Shown in pieces: positions 32,452-40,479 of a stretch of 41,285 nt of DNA (the stretch's first letter is position 1; every line of letters begins with the position of its first letter). The notes under the pieces were generated by a model, which worked only from the letters and a program-made list of their open reading frames with translations, was not told the DNA's origin and did no database searches. Position numbers and translations under genes: made by a program. This stretch comes from Rhodothermia bacterium (GTDB taxonomy: Bacteria > Bacteroidota > Rhodothermia > Rhodothermales > JAAAOL01), in the NCBI GenBank assembly GCA_030428385.1, contig JAUIDY010000051.1, positions 1 to 41,285 on the forward strand, in the 5' to 3' direction.

Positions 32452-34191
32452 ATGTCGACAAGCAAACAATGGCCCGCGTTATTGGGTCTCCTTGCCGTGC
32501 TGGCCGCGCCCGGCAGCCTGTTTCCGGACGCAACGGAGGTGGTTGCGCCGGGGGGTGGAGAGCGGGTGGATGCCTTTTTCACCCGGTTTGAGGCCTTCGG
32601 TTTTCACGGGGTCGTGCTGGTAGCCACCGGGGACAGCGTGGTGCTACGCAAAGGATATGGCTTTGCCGACCGCGCACGCGGCCTGCGCAACGCACCGGAA
32701 ACGGCGTTCGGTATTGCTTCGCTGGACAAACAGTTTACGGGAGCCGCCATTCTGGTCTTGGAACAGGAAGGTAAGCTGAAGACGACGGACCCGATTTCGA
32801 ACTACCTGGACCATGTGCCGGACGACAAGAAGGCGATAACGATCGCTCATCTGCTCAATCATCGCTCTGGACTGCCAAACACCTACCGCGACGCGTACAC
32901 CGATCTGTTGTTTGACGAGTTCGTCGGCGAGATTCTCCGCACCGAACTGGCTGCTCCGATTGGCTCACGGCGCATGTATTCCAATTCGGGGTACAACCTC
33001 TTGGAGTTTATCATCGAACAGGTTTCGGGACAGGACTATGAATCCTTCCTAGCGGAACACCTGTTCCAACCGGCGGGCATGCATACGACAGGGCACCATC
33101 TGGTTAAGTTTGACGAAGACAAGATGGCCAGGTACAGCGTGCCGCAGAGCCAACTCAAGCTGTTGCAACGGGAGCCTAAACGTCCGGATGCTTTTCTCTC
33201 GTTTCGGACAACCGTGGACGACTTCTACCGCTGGCACCTGGCCCTGCAAGGCGATCATGTATTGTCGCCAGAAGTCAAAGCTAAATTGTTTCAGCCCGCT
33301 GTAGACAACTATGCCAACGGGTGGTACGTCGGGCGCACCGTGCGCGATACGCCGGTGCAGTATCACGGGGGCTATGGCACGGCAACGGATTTGTTTGCCA
33401 TGATGTATCGCTATCCTGCCGAAGACGCCGTGGTCATCGTGTTTGCCAATACGACGATGAACCGCACCCTGAACCGCACGCACCTGTCGGTGATCGTCGA
33501 GCGGTTGATCTTTGGTGGAACAGTGATGATGCCGCCGCCACCAGCCACGATACCCGATGCGGAAGTGCAGGCTTTTGAAGGTACCTACCGTTTCGACGCG
33601 GGGGGCCTGTTCGAAATCCGTCGTGACGAGGCCGGACTGACGCTTGAGGCGTCCGACAAGCAAGCGGTGCTGGCCCTGCAGTACCCGGACGCTGCCAGCG
33701 AAAACGACGCGTACGTGTTAGACACGCAGCTGTCGGCGGTGTTTTTTGGTTTTGAAAGGGGAGACTTCGGGCCCTTGCAAGCTGTCACGAAAGAGGCTTC
33801 GTTTGAAGGCGTCGAGGAACGGTGGCGCAAACGATGGGAACTGTATCGGCGCTTCCACGGATCGTTGCAGTCGGTTCGGGTTCTTCATCGCCTGGAGACC
33901 GAGTACGGAGGGGCTCCGGAAATACAAACCCATCTGCTGCTTGCGTTCGAAAAAGGAACCCGTTTGGTCCGGGCGCTTGCCGATGCCGAGGGCCACTACC
34001 TGTTTGACCTGATCAGTTTGCCGCAACAACTAGAGATGCGACTTGTGCCCTTGTCAGAGACGGAATTGGCGGGGTGGGATCTACGGCTGCAAATGGGACC
34101 GACATTGGCGCTGGGCGACCCTGAGGGGAATACGCTGAAGGTGCACGGAAAGGCGGGATGGGTGACAGCCACCCGTGACTCCCACAATTGA
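32452..34191 (+). CDS. Class C beta-lactamase-type serine hydrolase
   Basis: The 579-aa product has a signal peptide (hydrophobic 8-20) and a beta-lactamase/DD-peptidase-type catalytic domain to about residue 360. The active-site motif SLDK is at 90-93 (Ser90, Lys93), the YSN motif at 176-178, and HGG in the strand YHGGYGT replaces the KTG triad, as in many esterase-like members. The ~200 residues after it form one or two lipocalin-like beta domains (EVQAFEGTYRFDAGGLFEI onward), commonly seen in peptidases of this group. It may act on D-amino-acid peptides or esters in the periplasm. ATG at 32452 is listed; GTG at 32413 overlaps the upstream stop and adds 13 residues including two Cys, so the start is uncertain. 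Confidence 0.85.
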   Translation: MSTSKQWPALLGLLAVLAAPGSLFPDATEVVAPGGGERVDAFFTRFEAFGFHGVVLVATGDSVVLRKGYGFADRARGLRNAPETAFGIASLDKQFTGAAILVLEQEGKLKTTDPISNYLDHVPDDKKAITIAHLLNHRSGLPNTYRDAYTDLLFDEFVGEILRTELAAPIGSRRMYSNSGYNLLEFIIEQVSGQDYESFLAEHLFQPAGMHTTGHHLVKFDEDKMARYSVPQSQLKLLQREPKRPDAFLSFRTTVDDFYRWHLALQGDHVLSPEVKAKLFQPAVDNYANGWYVGRTVRDTPVQYHGGYGTATDLFAMMYRYPAEDAVVIVFANTTMNRTLNRTHLSVIVERLIFGGTVMMPPPPATIPDAEVQAFEGTYRFDAGGLFEIRRDEAGLTLEASDKQAVLALQYPDAASENDAYVLDTQLSAVFFGFERGDFGPLQAVTKEASFEGVEERWRKRWELYRRFHGSLQSVRVLHRLETEYGGAPEIQTHLLLAFEKGTRLVRALADAEGHYLFDLISLPQQLEMRLVPLSETELAGWDLRLQMGPTLALGDPEGNTLKVHGKAGWVTATRDSHN

Positions 34192-34226
34192 TTCCCTGCT
34201 GCCGAAAGTAATAGTTTGCGTAGGGT

Positions 34227-34248
34227 CAGCAGGCGCGTAAACCTGCTG
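34227..34248. other. CAGCAGG/CCTGCTG hairpin
   Basis: CAGCAGG (34227-34233) and CCTGCTG (34242-34248) form a perfect 7-bp stem with an 8-nt loop in the gap between the serine hydrolase and the sigma-factor cluster. No T-run follows. It could be a weak terminator or an operator for the sigma cluster. Confidence 0.4.
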
Positions 34249-34286
34249 CGGAGCGATCACGAAGCCACATAAAAGTCGACCAGATT

Positions 34287-34766
34287 ATGACAGCCGCTGC
34301 CATGTTGGAGACCATTCAATTCGTCGCGCTTCTGGTGTTGGGGGCATGGCTGCTGTGGTTGTCTGGAAGGCGGTCGGCAGAGAAGCGGGCGGATGAATTG
34401 GACCGGCTGCGGCTCTTGCTAGACCGTATCGATCCCGAAGAAATGAGCGCGTTTCTAAAGACGGACTCCGGCCGGGACTTTTTAATGAAACTGGTTGCCC
34501 AGGCTACCCCCCCTGAAGTCATCGAAGCCAACGCGATCCAGCGGGCGGTCGTGCTCGGCTTCATCGGGATAGGCTGTCTCGTGGTGTTTGCGGTGATTCT
34601 GTTCATGACGGCGGGTGGCCTCTCTCCACACATAGGAGGCATACCCGCAGAACTAATCATGGGAGCAACGGGCGGCGTGCTGGTCTTCACAGCCGGCGGC
34701 ATTCTGCTGAGCATCCGCATAAATAATCGGAGATCGTCGTCCAGGAGTCAGCGTGCGTCCCGGTGA
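34287..34766 (+). CDS. Membrane protein preceding ECF sigma factor
   Basis: The 159-aa product has an N-terminal membrane helix (about 9-26), a charged cytosolic segment (about 28-82, with SAEKRADELDRLRLLLDRIDPEE), and two further helices (about 87-108 and 122-144). The tail is Arg/Ser-rich. Its TGA overlaps the GTG start of the sigma-factor gene, so expression is coupled. I do not recognise the family. Position and topology fit a membrane regulator of the sigma factor, but no zinc-binding HxxxCxxC anti-sigma motif is present. Confidence 0.7.
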   Translation: MTAAAMLETIQFVALLVLGAWLLWLSGRRSAEKRADELDRLRLLLDRIDPEEMSAFLKTDSGRDFLMKLVAQATPPEVIEANAIQRAVVLGFIGIGCLVVFAVILFMTAGGLSPHIGGIPAELIMGATGGVLVFTAGGILLSIRINNRRSSSRSQRASR

Positions 34767-35290
34767 GTAACCGACCACAGGATCCCACAAAAAGAGCCGC
34801 CCCGCCGGACTTCGAGCAGGTTTTTGCCGAGGTAGCAGCGCCGCTTCGGGCCTATTTACGCAGATCCACGACCGTGCACGATGCCGATGACCTCCTGCAG
34901 GAAACCCTGATCCGCTTTCTGGAATCGCCACGCTCGGAGACCCTCGATCTGCGCGCCTGTCGGAAGTATATTTTCCGCATCGCATCAAACCTGCTGCGCG
35001 ATCATTGGCGGGCGAAAAAGAGGGCACGCGCCTTTGAAAGCAGACTCCGTATGCAGGAGGCAGAGGCCATCGATGCTGAAACGGAGCTAGCGATACACAT
35101 CGAACTGGATCGTGCCCTGGATATGCTCTCCGAACGCGAACGAGCCATGTTGTGGCTCGCGCATGCAGAGAATTACACGCACCGTGAGATCGCATCCGCG
35201 CTTGGTCTTCGTGCGGGGAGCGTGCGCGTTCTTTTGTTTCGAGCACGACGCAAGGTGGCCGCCGCCATCGGGCCCAAAGAGGAATCGTAA
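34763..35290 (+). CDS. ECF-type RNA polymerase sigma factor
   Basis: The 175-aa product contains sigma region 2 (about 15-85: DADDLLQETLIRFLES and the YIFRIASNLLRDHWR helix) and region 4 (about 116-166: MLSERERAMLWLAHAENY, then the helix-turn-helix HREIASALGLRAGSVRVLLFRARRKV). There is no region 1 or 3, as expected of ECF sigma factors. It starts at GTG in a GTGA overlap with the preceding membrane protein and is followed after 19 bp by another small membrane protein, so the three genes form a unit. It probably directs transcription in response to an envelope signal; the regulon and its own promoter are not visible. Confidence 0.92.
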   Translation: MSNRPQDPTKRAAPPDFEQVFAEVAAPLRAYLRRSTTVHDADDLLQETLIRFLESPRSETLDLRACRKYIFRIASNLLRDHWRAKKRARAFESRLRMQEAEAIDAETELAIHIELDRALDMLSERERAMLWLAHAENYTHREIASALGLRAGSVRVLLFRARRKVAAAIGPKEES

Positions 35291-35309
35291 ACGGTAACCG
35301 GGAACGTAT

Positions 35310-35633
35310 ATGCAAACCAAGGACACCCTCGATGAACTGCTGAAACAACAGTTTCAACACGACACGGAACGTGCTTCCGTAGATCTGCCAAGCTCCCACA
35401 TGGTCATGCTGCGCTCGAAGATTAGCGCGATGGTTGGGGTGGTGGCGGGGAAGCAACGCGAGACCACCCGATCAGCGCACGTCATCGTGCTGGTCGCCCA
35501 ATGGGTGCTCCTCTTTATGTTTTTATTCGCTATGGCCTCGTTTATCCCCTCGCTGGGCGGCGGCACGAGTACAGCCAAAATTATTGCCCTTGGAAGTATT
35601 GTTGTCGCCTGGCTTATGGACCGGTTTGAGTAG
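35310..35633 (+). CDS. Small membrane protein, candidate anti-sigma partner
   Basis: The 107-aa product has a polar N-terminal part (about 1-52, with KDTLDELLKQQFQHDTERASVDLP) and two membrane helices (about 57-78 and 86-103). An N-terminal cytosolic segment of about 50 residues followed by a membrane helix is the usual layout of small anti-sigma proteins; the classical zinc motif is absent. It is the last gene of the sigma-factor unit. Function is inferred from position alone. Confidence 0.65.
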   Translation: MQTKDTLDELLKQQFQHDTERASVDLPSSHMVMLRSKISAMVGVVAGKQRETTRSAHVIVLVAQWVLLFMFLFAMASFIPSLGGGTSTAKIIALGSIVVAWLMDRFE

Positions 35634-35786
35634 GACCGTTTGCGGGGTGCTATGCCTCGCCCCCAGGCGACACGCTATCTGGCTCAGCAAGGGCTATCCT
35701 GCTTCAATTATTTCTGTGTTTTTAATAGCTACCTGACCCGTGAGAGTGCGCATCACCATCCCATGACAAACAACCAGCACCTTGTC

Positions 35787-36053
35787 TTATACATCATACT
35801 TACGCAACGTCCGGGTCATTCTTTCGCGCATCATGTCAAACGATTCCCATTGCTCCGGTCTATCCCCAGAATGAATCCCCCCTTTTGTATTAAAGTCCCG
35901 TTCGATCCGTTGCACATCGCGGAGTCCTTGCCAGTCAAAAGCCAGGTCAGGAACCCATTCATGAAGGTCAAACTCAACATGGAATGGAAGGCGAAGTTGT
36001 TTGACTAGATGCATTGCCGTCTCCATCGTCCGGATCGTTGGCGAGCAGATCAA
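35787..36053 (-). pseudogene. Histidine-phosphatase remnant (N-terminus missing)
   Basis: The frame encodes the middle and end of a histidine-phosphatase (PGM-like) domain: ICSPTIRTMETAMHL carries the conserved post-core Arg region, then HEWVPDL. It reads open upstream through EGFLESRYNRDVL, but the catalytic RHG motif that should come first is absent. That place is taken by the C-terminus of the next gene. The second catalytic His region is also missing at the short C-terminus. It therefore looks like a deletion remnant; translation from the TTG at 36053 as an 88-aa protein is possible but would be catalytically dead. Confidence 0.55.
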
Positions 36054-36087
36054 AACGTCTCGGTTGTACCGGCTCTCAAGAAAACCC

Positions 36088-36579
36088 TCATGCCTTCCGG
36101 GTGCGCCTTGCCCGCAGCAGCGCCGATGCCCCAGACAGCGCCAGTGCTCCTAGGAGACCGAAGAAAACAAGACCGGGCCACACCGGAAGTAACGGTATAA
36201 AGGTGGCCTGCCCCGCCTCGGTATCGCCCGCCACAAAAACGGCCCCGTGGGCGTCTACGCCTGCCGGATTCGTGCGGATGAACCCCCGGACGACGGTGAA
36301 CGGAAAGCCGACTTTGAGCACCTGCTCGCTATAGGGAGCCTCCTTTTCTCCCTTCATGAAGGCGCGCCGATAGAGGTTCCGGTGGGTGATGCCCCCTGCG
36401 GTTTCGGTCCACGGACCAGGGCTCGCTGCGGCCGTTGGGAAGGCGTAGTCAAGGGCAAAGGTCACGGCATCATCGGACGCAGTCTGTTCATATCGGAGGG
36501 GCACGAAGCGGCCACCGACCGCAAAGCAGAGAAAGGCGAGCAGGGCGGAGAGGAAAAAGTGAGTGATAAAACGTTGCAC
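36088..36579 (-). CDS. Hypothetical protein with two TM helices
   Basis: The 163-aa product has an N-terminal membrane helix (about 6-23), an extracytoplasmic beta-rich domain (about 25-130, with VTFALDYAFPTA and VGFPFTVVRGFIRTN) and a C-terminal helix (about 132-153) followed by a basic tail (LRARRTRK). Both ends are thus anchored. It starts at GTG. I do not recognise the family. It reads toward the phosphatase remnant and is divergent from the ATP-grasp gene. Confidence 0.65.
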   Translation of the reverse strand: MQRFITHFFLSALLAFLCFAVGGRFVPLRYEQTASDDAVTFALDYAFPTAAASPGPWTETAGGITHRNLYRRAFMKGEKEAPYSEQVLKVGFPFTVVRGFIRTNPAGVDAHGAVFVAGDTEAGQATFIPLLPVWPGLVFFGLLGALALSGASALLRARRTRKA

Positions 36580-36753
36580 AGCCTATAGAAAAAAGGTGTT
36601 GGAAAGCGTCATTTAACGGTTGCGCGAAGCCACGGATCGAAGGGGAGTGGGCTTGCGCGATTTGCCAGTTGCACTTGGGTTCGTTGGGGCATACCATTCG
36701 ACCAGCAAAACCGCATGCACACGGGTGAACCTAGCGTATCCATGGAGGCTTGA

Positions 36754-38058
36754 TTGAACAGCGTGGCTAATTTTCTGTTCGTGTCTTTGGATGTCAGCCT
36801 GATTGCCGACATCGCGTGGCGTGTATCCGAAGAAGGTCACCACGTCCGGTATTTCATCGGTGCCGAGACAGACAAAACTATCGGCGACGGTTTCGTGGAG
36901 AAGTCCGCGGATTGGCGGGCCGACATCGATTGGGCCGATGTGATCGTTTTCGACGACATCTGGGATGGGGACCACATCGGCGTCGGAAAAATCGCCGATG
37001 AGCTGCGGGCGCAAGGCAAAGCCGTGGTGGCCGGTACCCCCGCCACCGACCTGCTGGAGGATGACCGTGGCTTTGCCATGACAGTGCTCGAAAACCACGG
37101 CGTAAAAACAACGCGCCACAAGACGTTCACCGACTTCGACGAAGCCATCGCCCAGGTCGAGAAAGACCGCTGCGCGTATGTCATCAAGCCGCTCGGCGAG
37201 GTGCAGAACATCAAGCGGCTCTTGTATGTGGGTCACCGCCCCGACGGAGGCGACGTCATCGACGTCCTGCGCGCCTACAAGAAAGCCTGGGGCCATCGGA
37301 TGAAGGGGTTCCAGCTTCAGAAGAAGGTGCACGGAGTAGAGGTGGCCGTGTGCGGCTTCTTCAATGGCAAGAAGTTCATCGAACCCATCAACATCAACTT
37401 CGAGCACAAGAAGCTCTTCGACGGCAACATTGGCCCCAGTACGGGTGAAATGGGCACCAGCATGTTTTGGAGCAAACGAAATCGCCTGTTCAACGAGACG
37501 TTGGGCAGGCTCGAAGGCTGGTTGGCCGACACGGGTTACGTGGGCAGTATCGACATCAACTGCATCGTTAATGGCACCGGCATTTACCCCCTCGAATTCA
37601 CGCCCCGCTTCGGCTACCCGACGATCATGTTGCAGGCCGCCAGCATGAAGACGCCCATCGGCAACTTTCTGGCTGGGTTGGCACGCGGCGAGGATGTTGC
37701 GCTTCGCATCAACAAGGGGTTCCAGGTCGGCGTGCGTATTTGTTTGCCCCCGTTTCCGTTCAACGATCCCAAGACTTTTGAAGAGAACAGCAGCAACGCC
37801 GCTATTGTCTTTCAGAATGGAAAAACGGACGGGGTTCACATCCAGGACGCCAAGCGCGTGGACGGCCAATGGCGCGCTGGTGGGCGCGTCGTGCTCTTTG
37901 TGACGGGCCAGGGCATCACCATGCAGGAAGCCCGTCAACAAGCATACCGGCGTGTCAAAAACATCATTATTCCCAACATGTACTACCGCACGGACATCGG
38001 CCAGCGCTGGATCGAGGGTGACGGGGACCGGCTGCTCGCCTGGGGATACCTCACGTAG
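36754..38058 (+). CDS. PurD-like ATP-grasp ligase
   Basis: The 434-aa product resembles phosphoribosylamine-glycine ligase (GAR synthetase) in length and motifs. It has an N-terminal Rossmann-like part (about 5-95), then ATP-grasp core motifs YVIKPLG (142-148), GPSTGEMG (227-234, cf. GPNTGGMG in PurD) and EFTPRFGYP (281-289, cf. EFNVRFGDP in PurD). The C-terminal part (about 300-434) follows the PurD plan. Divergence in the glycine/PRA-binding parts and no other purine gene nearby leave open that it ligates a different amine. The start is TTG at 36754, supported by GGAGG at 36744-36748 with a 5-nt spacer; GTG at 36763 is too far from it. Confidence 0.85.
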   Translation: MNSVANFLFVSLDVSLIADIAWRVSEEGHHVRYFIGAETDKTIGDGFVEKSADWRADIDWADVIVFDDIWDGDHIGVGKIADELRAQGKAVVAGTPATDLLEDDRGFAMTVLENHGVKTTRHKTFTDFDEAIAQVEKDRCAYVIKPLGEVQNIKRLLYVGHRPDGGDVIDVLRAYKKAWGHRMKGFQLQKKVHGVEVAVCGFFNGKKFIEPININFEHKKLFDGNIGPSTGEMGTSMFWSKRNRLFNETLGRLEGWLADTGYVGSIDINCIVNGTGIYPLEFTPRFGYPTIMLQAASMKTPIGNFLAGLARGEDVALRINKGFQVGVRICLPPFPFNDPKTFEENSSNAAIVFQNGKTDGVHIQDAKRVDGQWRAGGRVVLFVTGQGITMQEARQQAYRRVKNIIIPNMYYRTDIGQRWIEGDGDRLLAWGYLT

Positions 38059-38104
38059 ACCCCCTGCCGCTTCATGTCGGCGGGGATGCTTCGATGGGGA
38101 AATA

Positions 38105-38120
38105 GGGGCGCAACCGCCCC
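38105..38120 (+). terminator. GGGGCG/CGCCCC hairpin after ATP-grasp gene
   Basis: GGGGCG (38105-38110) and CGCCCC (38115-38120) form a perfect 6-bp stem with loop CAAC, 47 bp after the stop, followed by TTGG. It is a candidate terminator without a real T-run. A second weaker stem (CCGC/GGCG near 38065-38085) precedes it. Confidence 0.4.
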
Positions 38121-38316
38121 TTGGTCCGCCCTCCCACCAACGCGCCGAATCTGTCCTCGAAGCTGGACCGCGGCGTCGATCGAAGAGGCCACCGCGCCAA
38201 GCGATGCATGGCCCATATGCCCTGGCAACCGAAGATCCTGCACCTCGGGCCACGGCGGCATGTTTCTTGTCAGCCACGTAGCCAGCTCTTGGTCTCCACC
38301 ACTCGAAAGCGATCTT

Positions 38317-38790
38317 ATGAACGCCCGCTTCCTGTTGCCTTCGCTTGTCGTCGCCTTTTTGCTGCAAGCTCCTATTTTTGCTGTTGCGCAGGTGCTGCCG
38401 CCCGAGCGAACGGCAGCCCAGTGGGACACTGTGGCGGAGCAGGCCGAGGCACGCGCACGCCGTGCCAAGCGGGCCCAACAAGCCTCCAAGCGGGAAGCCG
38501 CCCGCCATCGTCGCGCCGCCCGCGCGGCAGAGAGTGAAGCAAGGCGCGCAGATACGTCCATGCGGCGTTCGATGGCACGGAACCGGGCGCGGTCAGCGGA
38601 GAGCGCCGCGCGCCGCGCTGATCACCGAGCAAACAGAGAGGCGCGGAAGGCGCGGGTTGCACGGAGAGACGCCGGGGAAGCGCGTGCGGCGAGTCGACGC
38701 CTACGGGCTGCGCAAACCGACAGTGTGGACGTATCAATTCATCCACCAGACTCCACTTCGGTGAACGTTCGGCCGCACCACGTACCGTAG
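38317..38790 (+). CDS. Exported Ala/Arg-rich basic protein
   Basis: The 157-aa product has a clear signal peptide (MNARFLLPSLVVAFLLQAP, cleavage after AVA/Q25). The mature part from about 38 to 132 is almost entirely Ala, Arg, Glu, Lys and Ser in a helical pattern (AEARARRAKRAQQASKRE, SAESAARRADHRANRE) and is strongly basic. The C-terminal 20 residues are polar and non-helical. It may form a long helix or coiled coil that binds acidic envelope polymers or nucleic acid outside the cytoplasm; this is inference. It could be an artefact of GC-rich sequence, but the signal peptide directly after the ATG argues that it is a gene. Confidence 0.65.
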   Translation: MNARFLLPSLVVAFLLQAPIFAVAQVLPPERTAAQWDTVAEQAEARARRAKRAQQASKREAARHRRAARAAESEARRADTSMRRSMARNRARSAESAARRADHRANREARKARVARRDAGEARAASRRLRAAQTDSVDVSIHPPDSTSVNVRPHHVP

Positions 38791-38848
38791 ACCTTGAGCA
38801 ATCTCCTTTTTTTCCGCGCACCGTGCATCCTTTCGCGGTGCATGAGCG

Positions 38849-39328
38849 CTAAAACACGCCGTTGTTATTTCGTATACGCCCGCCGGTCAACAGGGCGTAG
38901 AGCCGCATGAAGGTATCCAGGGGCTGGACGGCATCCCAATGTTCCACGATGTCGCCCTCCTTGAGTCGCCACGTGTCGATGATGTTTAATCCCTTCTTGT
39001 CATTCCCCCGGTGCTGCTTGTTGATGGTGGCGTGGGAGTGGAACGTCACGTAGTCCCCATCGGCAAGGATGCGTTTGACGTCATACGTGTAGTCAGGAAA
39101 TCGTTTGGCGAACGCCTGGACGTAGCCGATCAAGGCGGCGATGCCGTCCGGGATATTGCGGTTATGCTGCACATAATGTGCGTTGCCATACGTCTTCTGC
39201 ACATACTCAAAATCATGGTCGTTCATCAGGTGCTGAACAAAATCGGTGATCCGTTCAGCGTTGCTTCGTTCCTGGCTCGACCAGTGCGCTTGCTGCAGCG
39301 CGTCGAAATCGATGGTTAGATTCGCCAT
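38849..39328 (-). CDS. SnoaL-like protein (COG4922-type)
   Basis: The 159-aa cytosolic product is a nuclear-transport-factor-2-fold protein of the predicted SnoaL-like aldol-condensation type. Key stretches: FVQHLMNDHDFEYVQKTYG, YVQHNRNIPDGIAALIGYV, FPDYTYDVKRILADGDYVTFHSHA and NIIDTWRLKEGDIVEHWDAVQPL. These are family-typical and the conserved His/Asp residues of the pocket are present. The substrate is unknown. ATG at 39328 begins the domain; the frame is open to 39391. Confidence 0.85.
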   Translation of the reverse strand: MANLTIDFDALQQAHWSSQERSNAERITDFVQHLMNDHDFEYVQKTYGNAHYVQHNRNIPDGIAALIGYVQAFAKRFPDYTYDVKRILADGDYVTFHSHATINKQHRGNDKKGLNIIDTWRLKEGDIVEHWDAVQPLDTFMRLYALLTGGRIRNNNGVF

Positions 39329-39555
39329 GGTTTGCTCTTGGTGTTCAAGCGGTCGTCCTTGATGCCGGGGTAACACGCTTTTTTGATACACACAAGCGAC
39401 TTACGTTACGGTTTTCCTGTTTGGGTCACGTGCTATGTGGATTCTCACGGTCGAAGCCAAGCTACAAAAGCAGCAACCCATGGCTAAGTAGGCAATAGAC
39501 ACCGCCGTTGGTAAACACCCGGAACCGTCTAGCATTTGGGCAGCCACAGCGGGCG

Positions 39556-40275
39556 TTAGGCCGTGCTTGGGTCCCGGTCAGGGTTTACCCTTTTTGAAGT
39601 CCGATGACGGTGCACCAGATACCAACTCACGCTGAGGATCATCAGGAGCGGCAGTCCGATACCTAAAACGGTACCACCCAACCCGGTGGGTTCAATCGCC
39701 TCCACACCCTCAGGGGGAGTCAGCATCGCAGCACCCAGCGGACCCGTCGAAAAAACAAGGTAGGAAACCAGGTTCCAGCCCAGGTGGAGACCGATAGGGG
39801 CCGCAATGGACCCTGTCTTGGCGAACGAGAGCGCGAGCATGAGCCCAAAGGCACCCGTGAACAGGAAGACAAAGGCCATCATCACGGGGTTGCCAAAGAC
39901 GCCATAGGAGAACCAGTGGTAGACGCCAAAGGCTGCCGCGCCCAGGAGCACCCCACGCCGCTCTCCCAACCATCGAATTGCCTGATAGAGGAGGTAGCCC
40001 CGGAAGAGGAGTTCCTCGAAGAGGACCGAATTTGTGTTCCACCGCAGGTGCTCGAAGAGCTTGGCCGCATCAAACGAGGCGTTAACTTGCCAGGCGACGC
40101 CAACCATCCAAGCGCGTCCTAGTTGCTGAAACGCTGCCACGGCACCTGCGATGAGGAAGCCCACCGCGAATTGACGAAGCCGCGCTTGCGGTGCGTTAAA
40201 CCCGATGGCACCGAGCCCCTTTCCCTCGATTTTTAGCAGGACCCACGATACGGCGACGAGGATAGGGCCAATCAT
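39556..40275 (-). CDS. CPBP family intramembrane glutamic protease
   Basis: The 239-aa product has about six to seven membrane helices and the three CPBP motifs: FEELLFRGYLL (86-96; Glu87, Glu88, Arg92), FGVYHWFSYG (116-125; His120), and GLHLGWN (His and Asn in the last catalytic helix). Members cleave CAAX-type or bacterial membrane peptides; in bacteria many protect against or mature small peptides. The substrate is unknown. The gene stands alone, flanked by 227 and 204 bp of gene-free DNA. Confidence 0.92.
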   Translation of the reverse strand: MIGPILVAVSWVLLKIEGKGLGAIGFNAPQARLRQFAVGFLIAGAVAAFQQLGRAWMVGVAWQVNASFDAAKLFEHLRWNTNSVLFEELLFRGYLLYQAIRWLGERRGVLLGAAAFGVYHWFSYGVFGNPVMMAFVFLFTGAFGLMLALSFAKTGSIAAPIGLHLGWNLVSYLVFSTGPLGAAMLTPPEGVEAIEPTGLGGTVLGIGLPLLMILSVSWYLVHRHRTSKRVNPDRDPSTA

Positions 40276-40479
40276 TAAGAACTAGAGAATCAGAATATGT
40301 TTGGAAAAGGAAAGCGCCTTCCCGTACGTCAGGTCGGGTCGGTGGTTACGTGCGTGGCATACCCGGTGGCGTCCCGGCGCAATGGGCCCAGGAGATAACA
40401 TGTACACGAAGCAGCACCGACACCGCCGATGGAAAGAGGCAAGACCTGCTGATCAAACAGCCGTTCGCCGGATGCTAGC

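Noticed and set aside
36613-38508. Long minus-strand open frame (631 codons) opposite the ATP-grasp gene
   Set aside because: Its translation is low-complexity and without family motifs, while the plus strand carries clear PurD-like motifs and a good ribosome site. It is a GC-rich antisense frame.
38800-38870. Terminator between the basic protein and the SnoaL-like gene
   Set aside because: A GCACCG/CGGTGC stem exists, but the T-run lies on the wrong side of it for either convergent gene.
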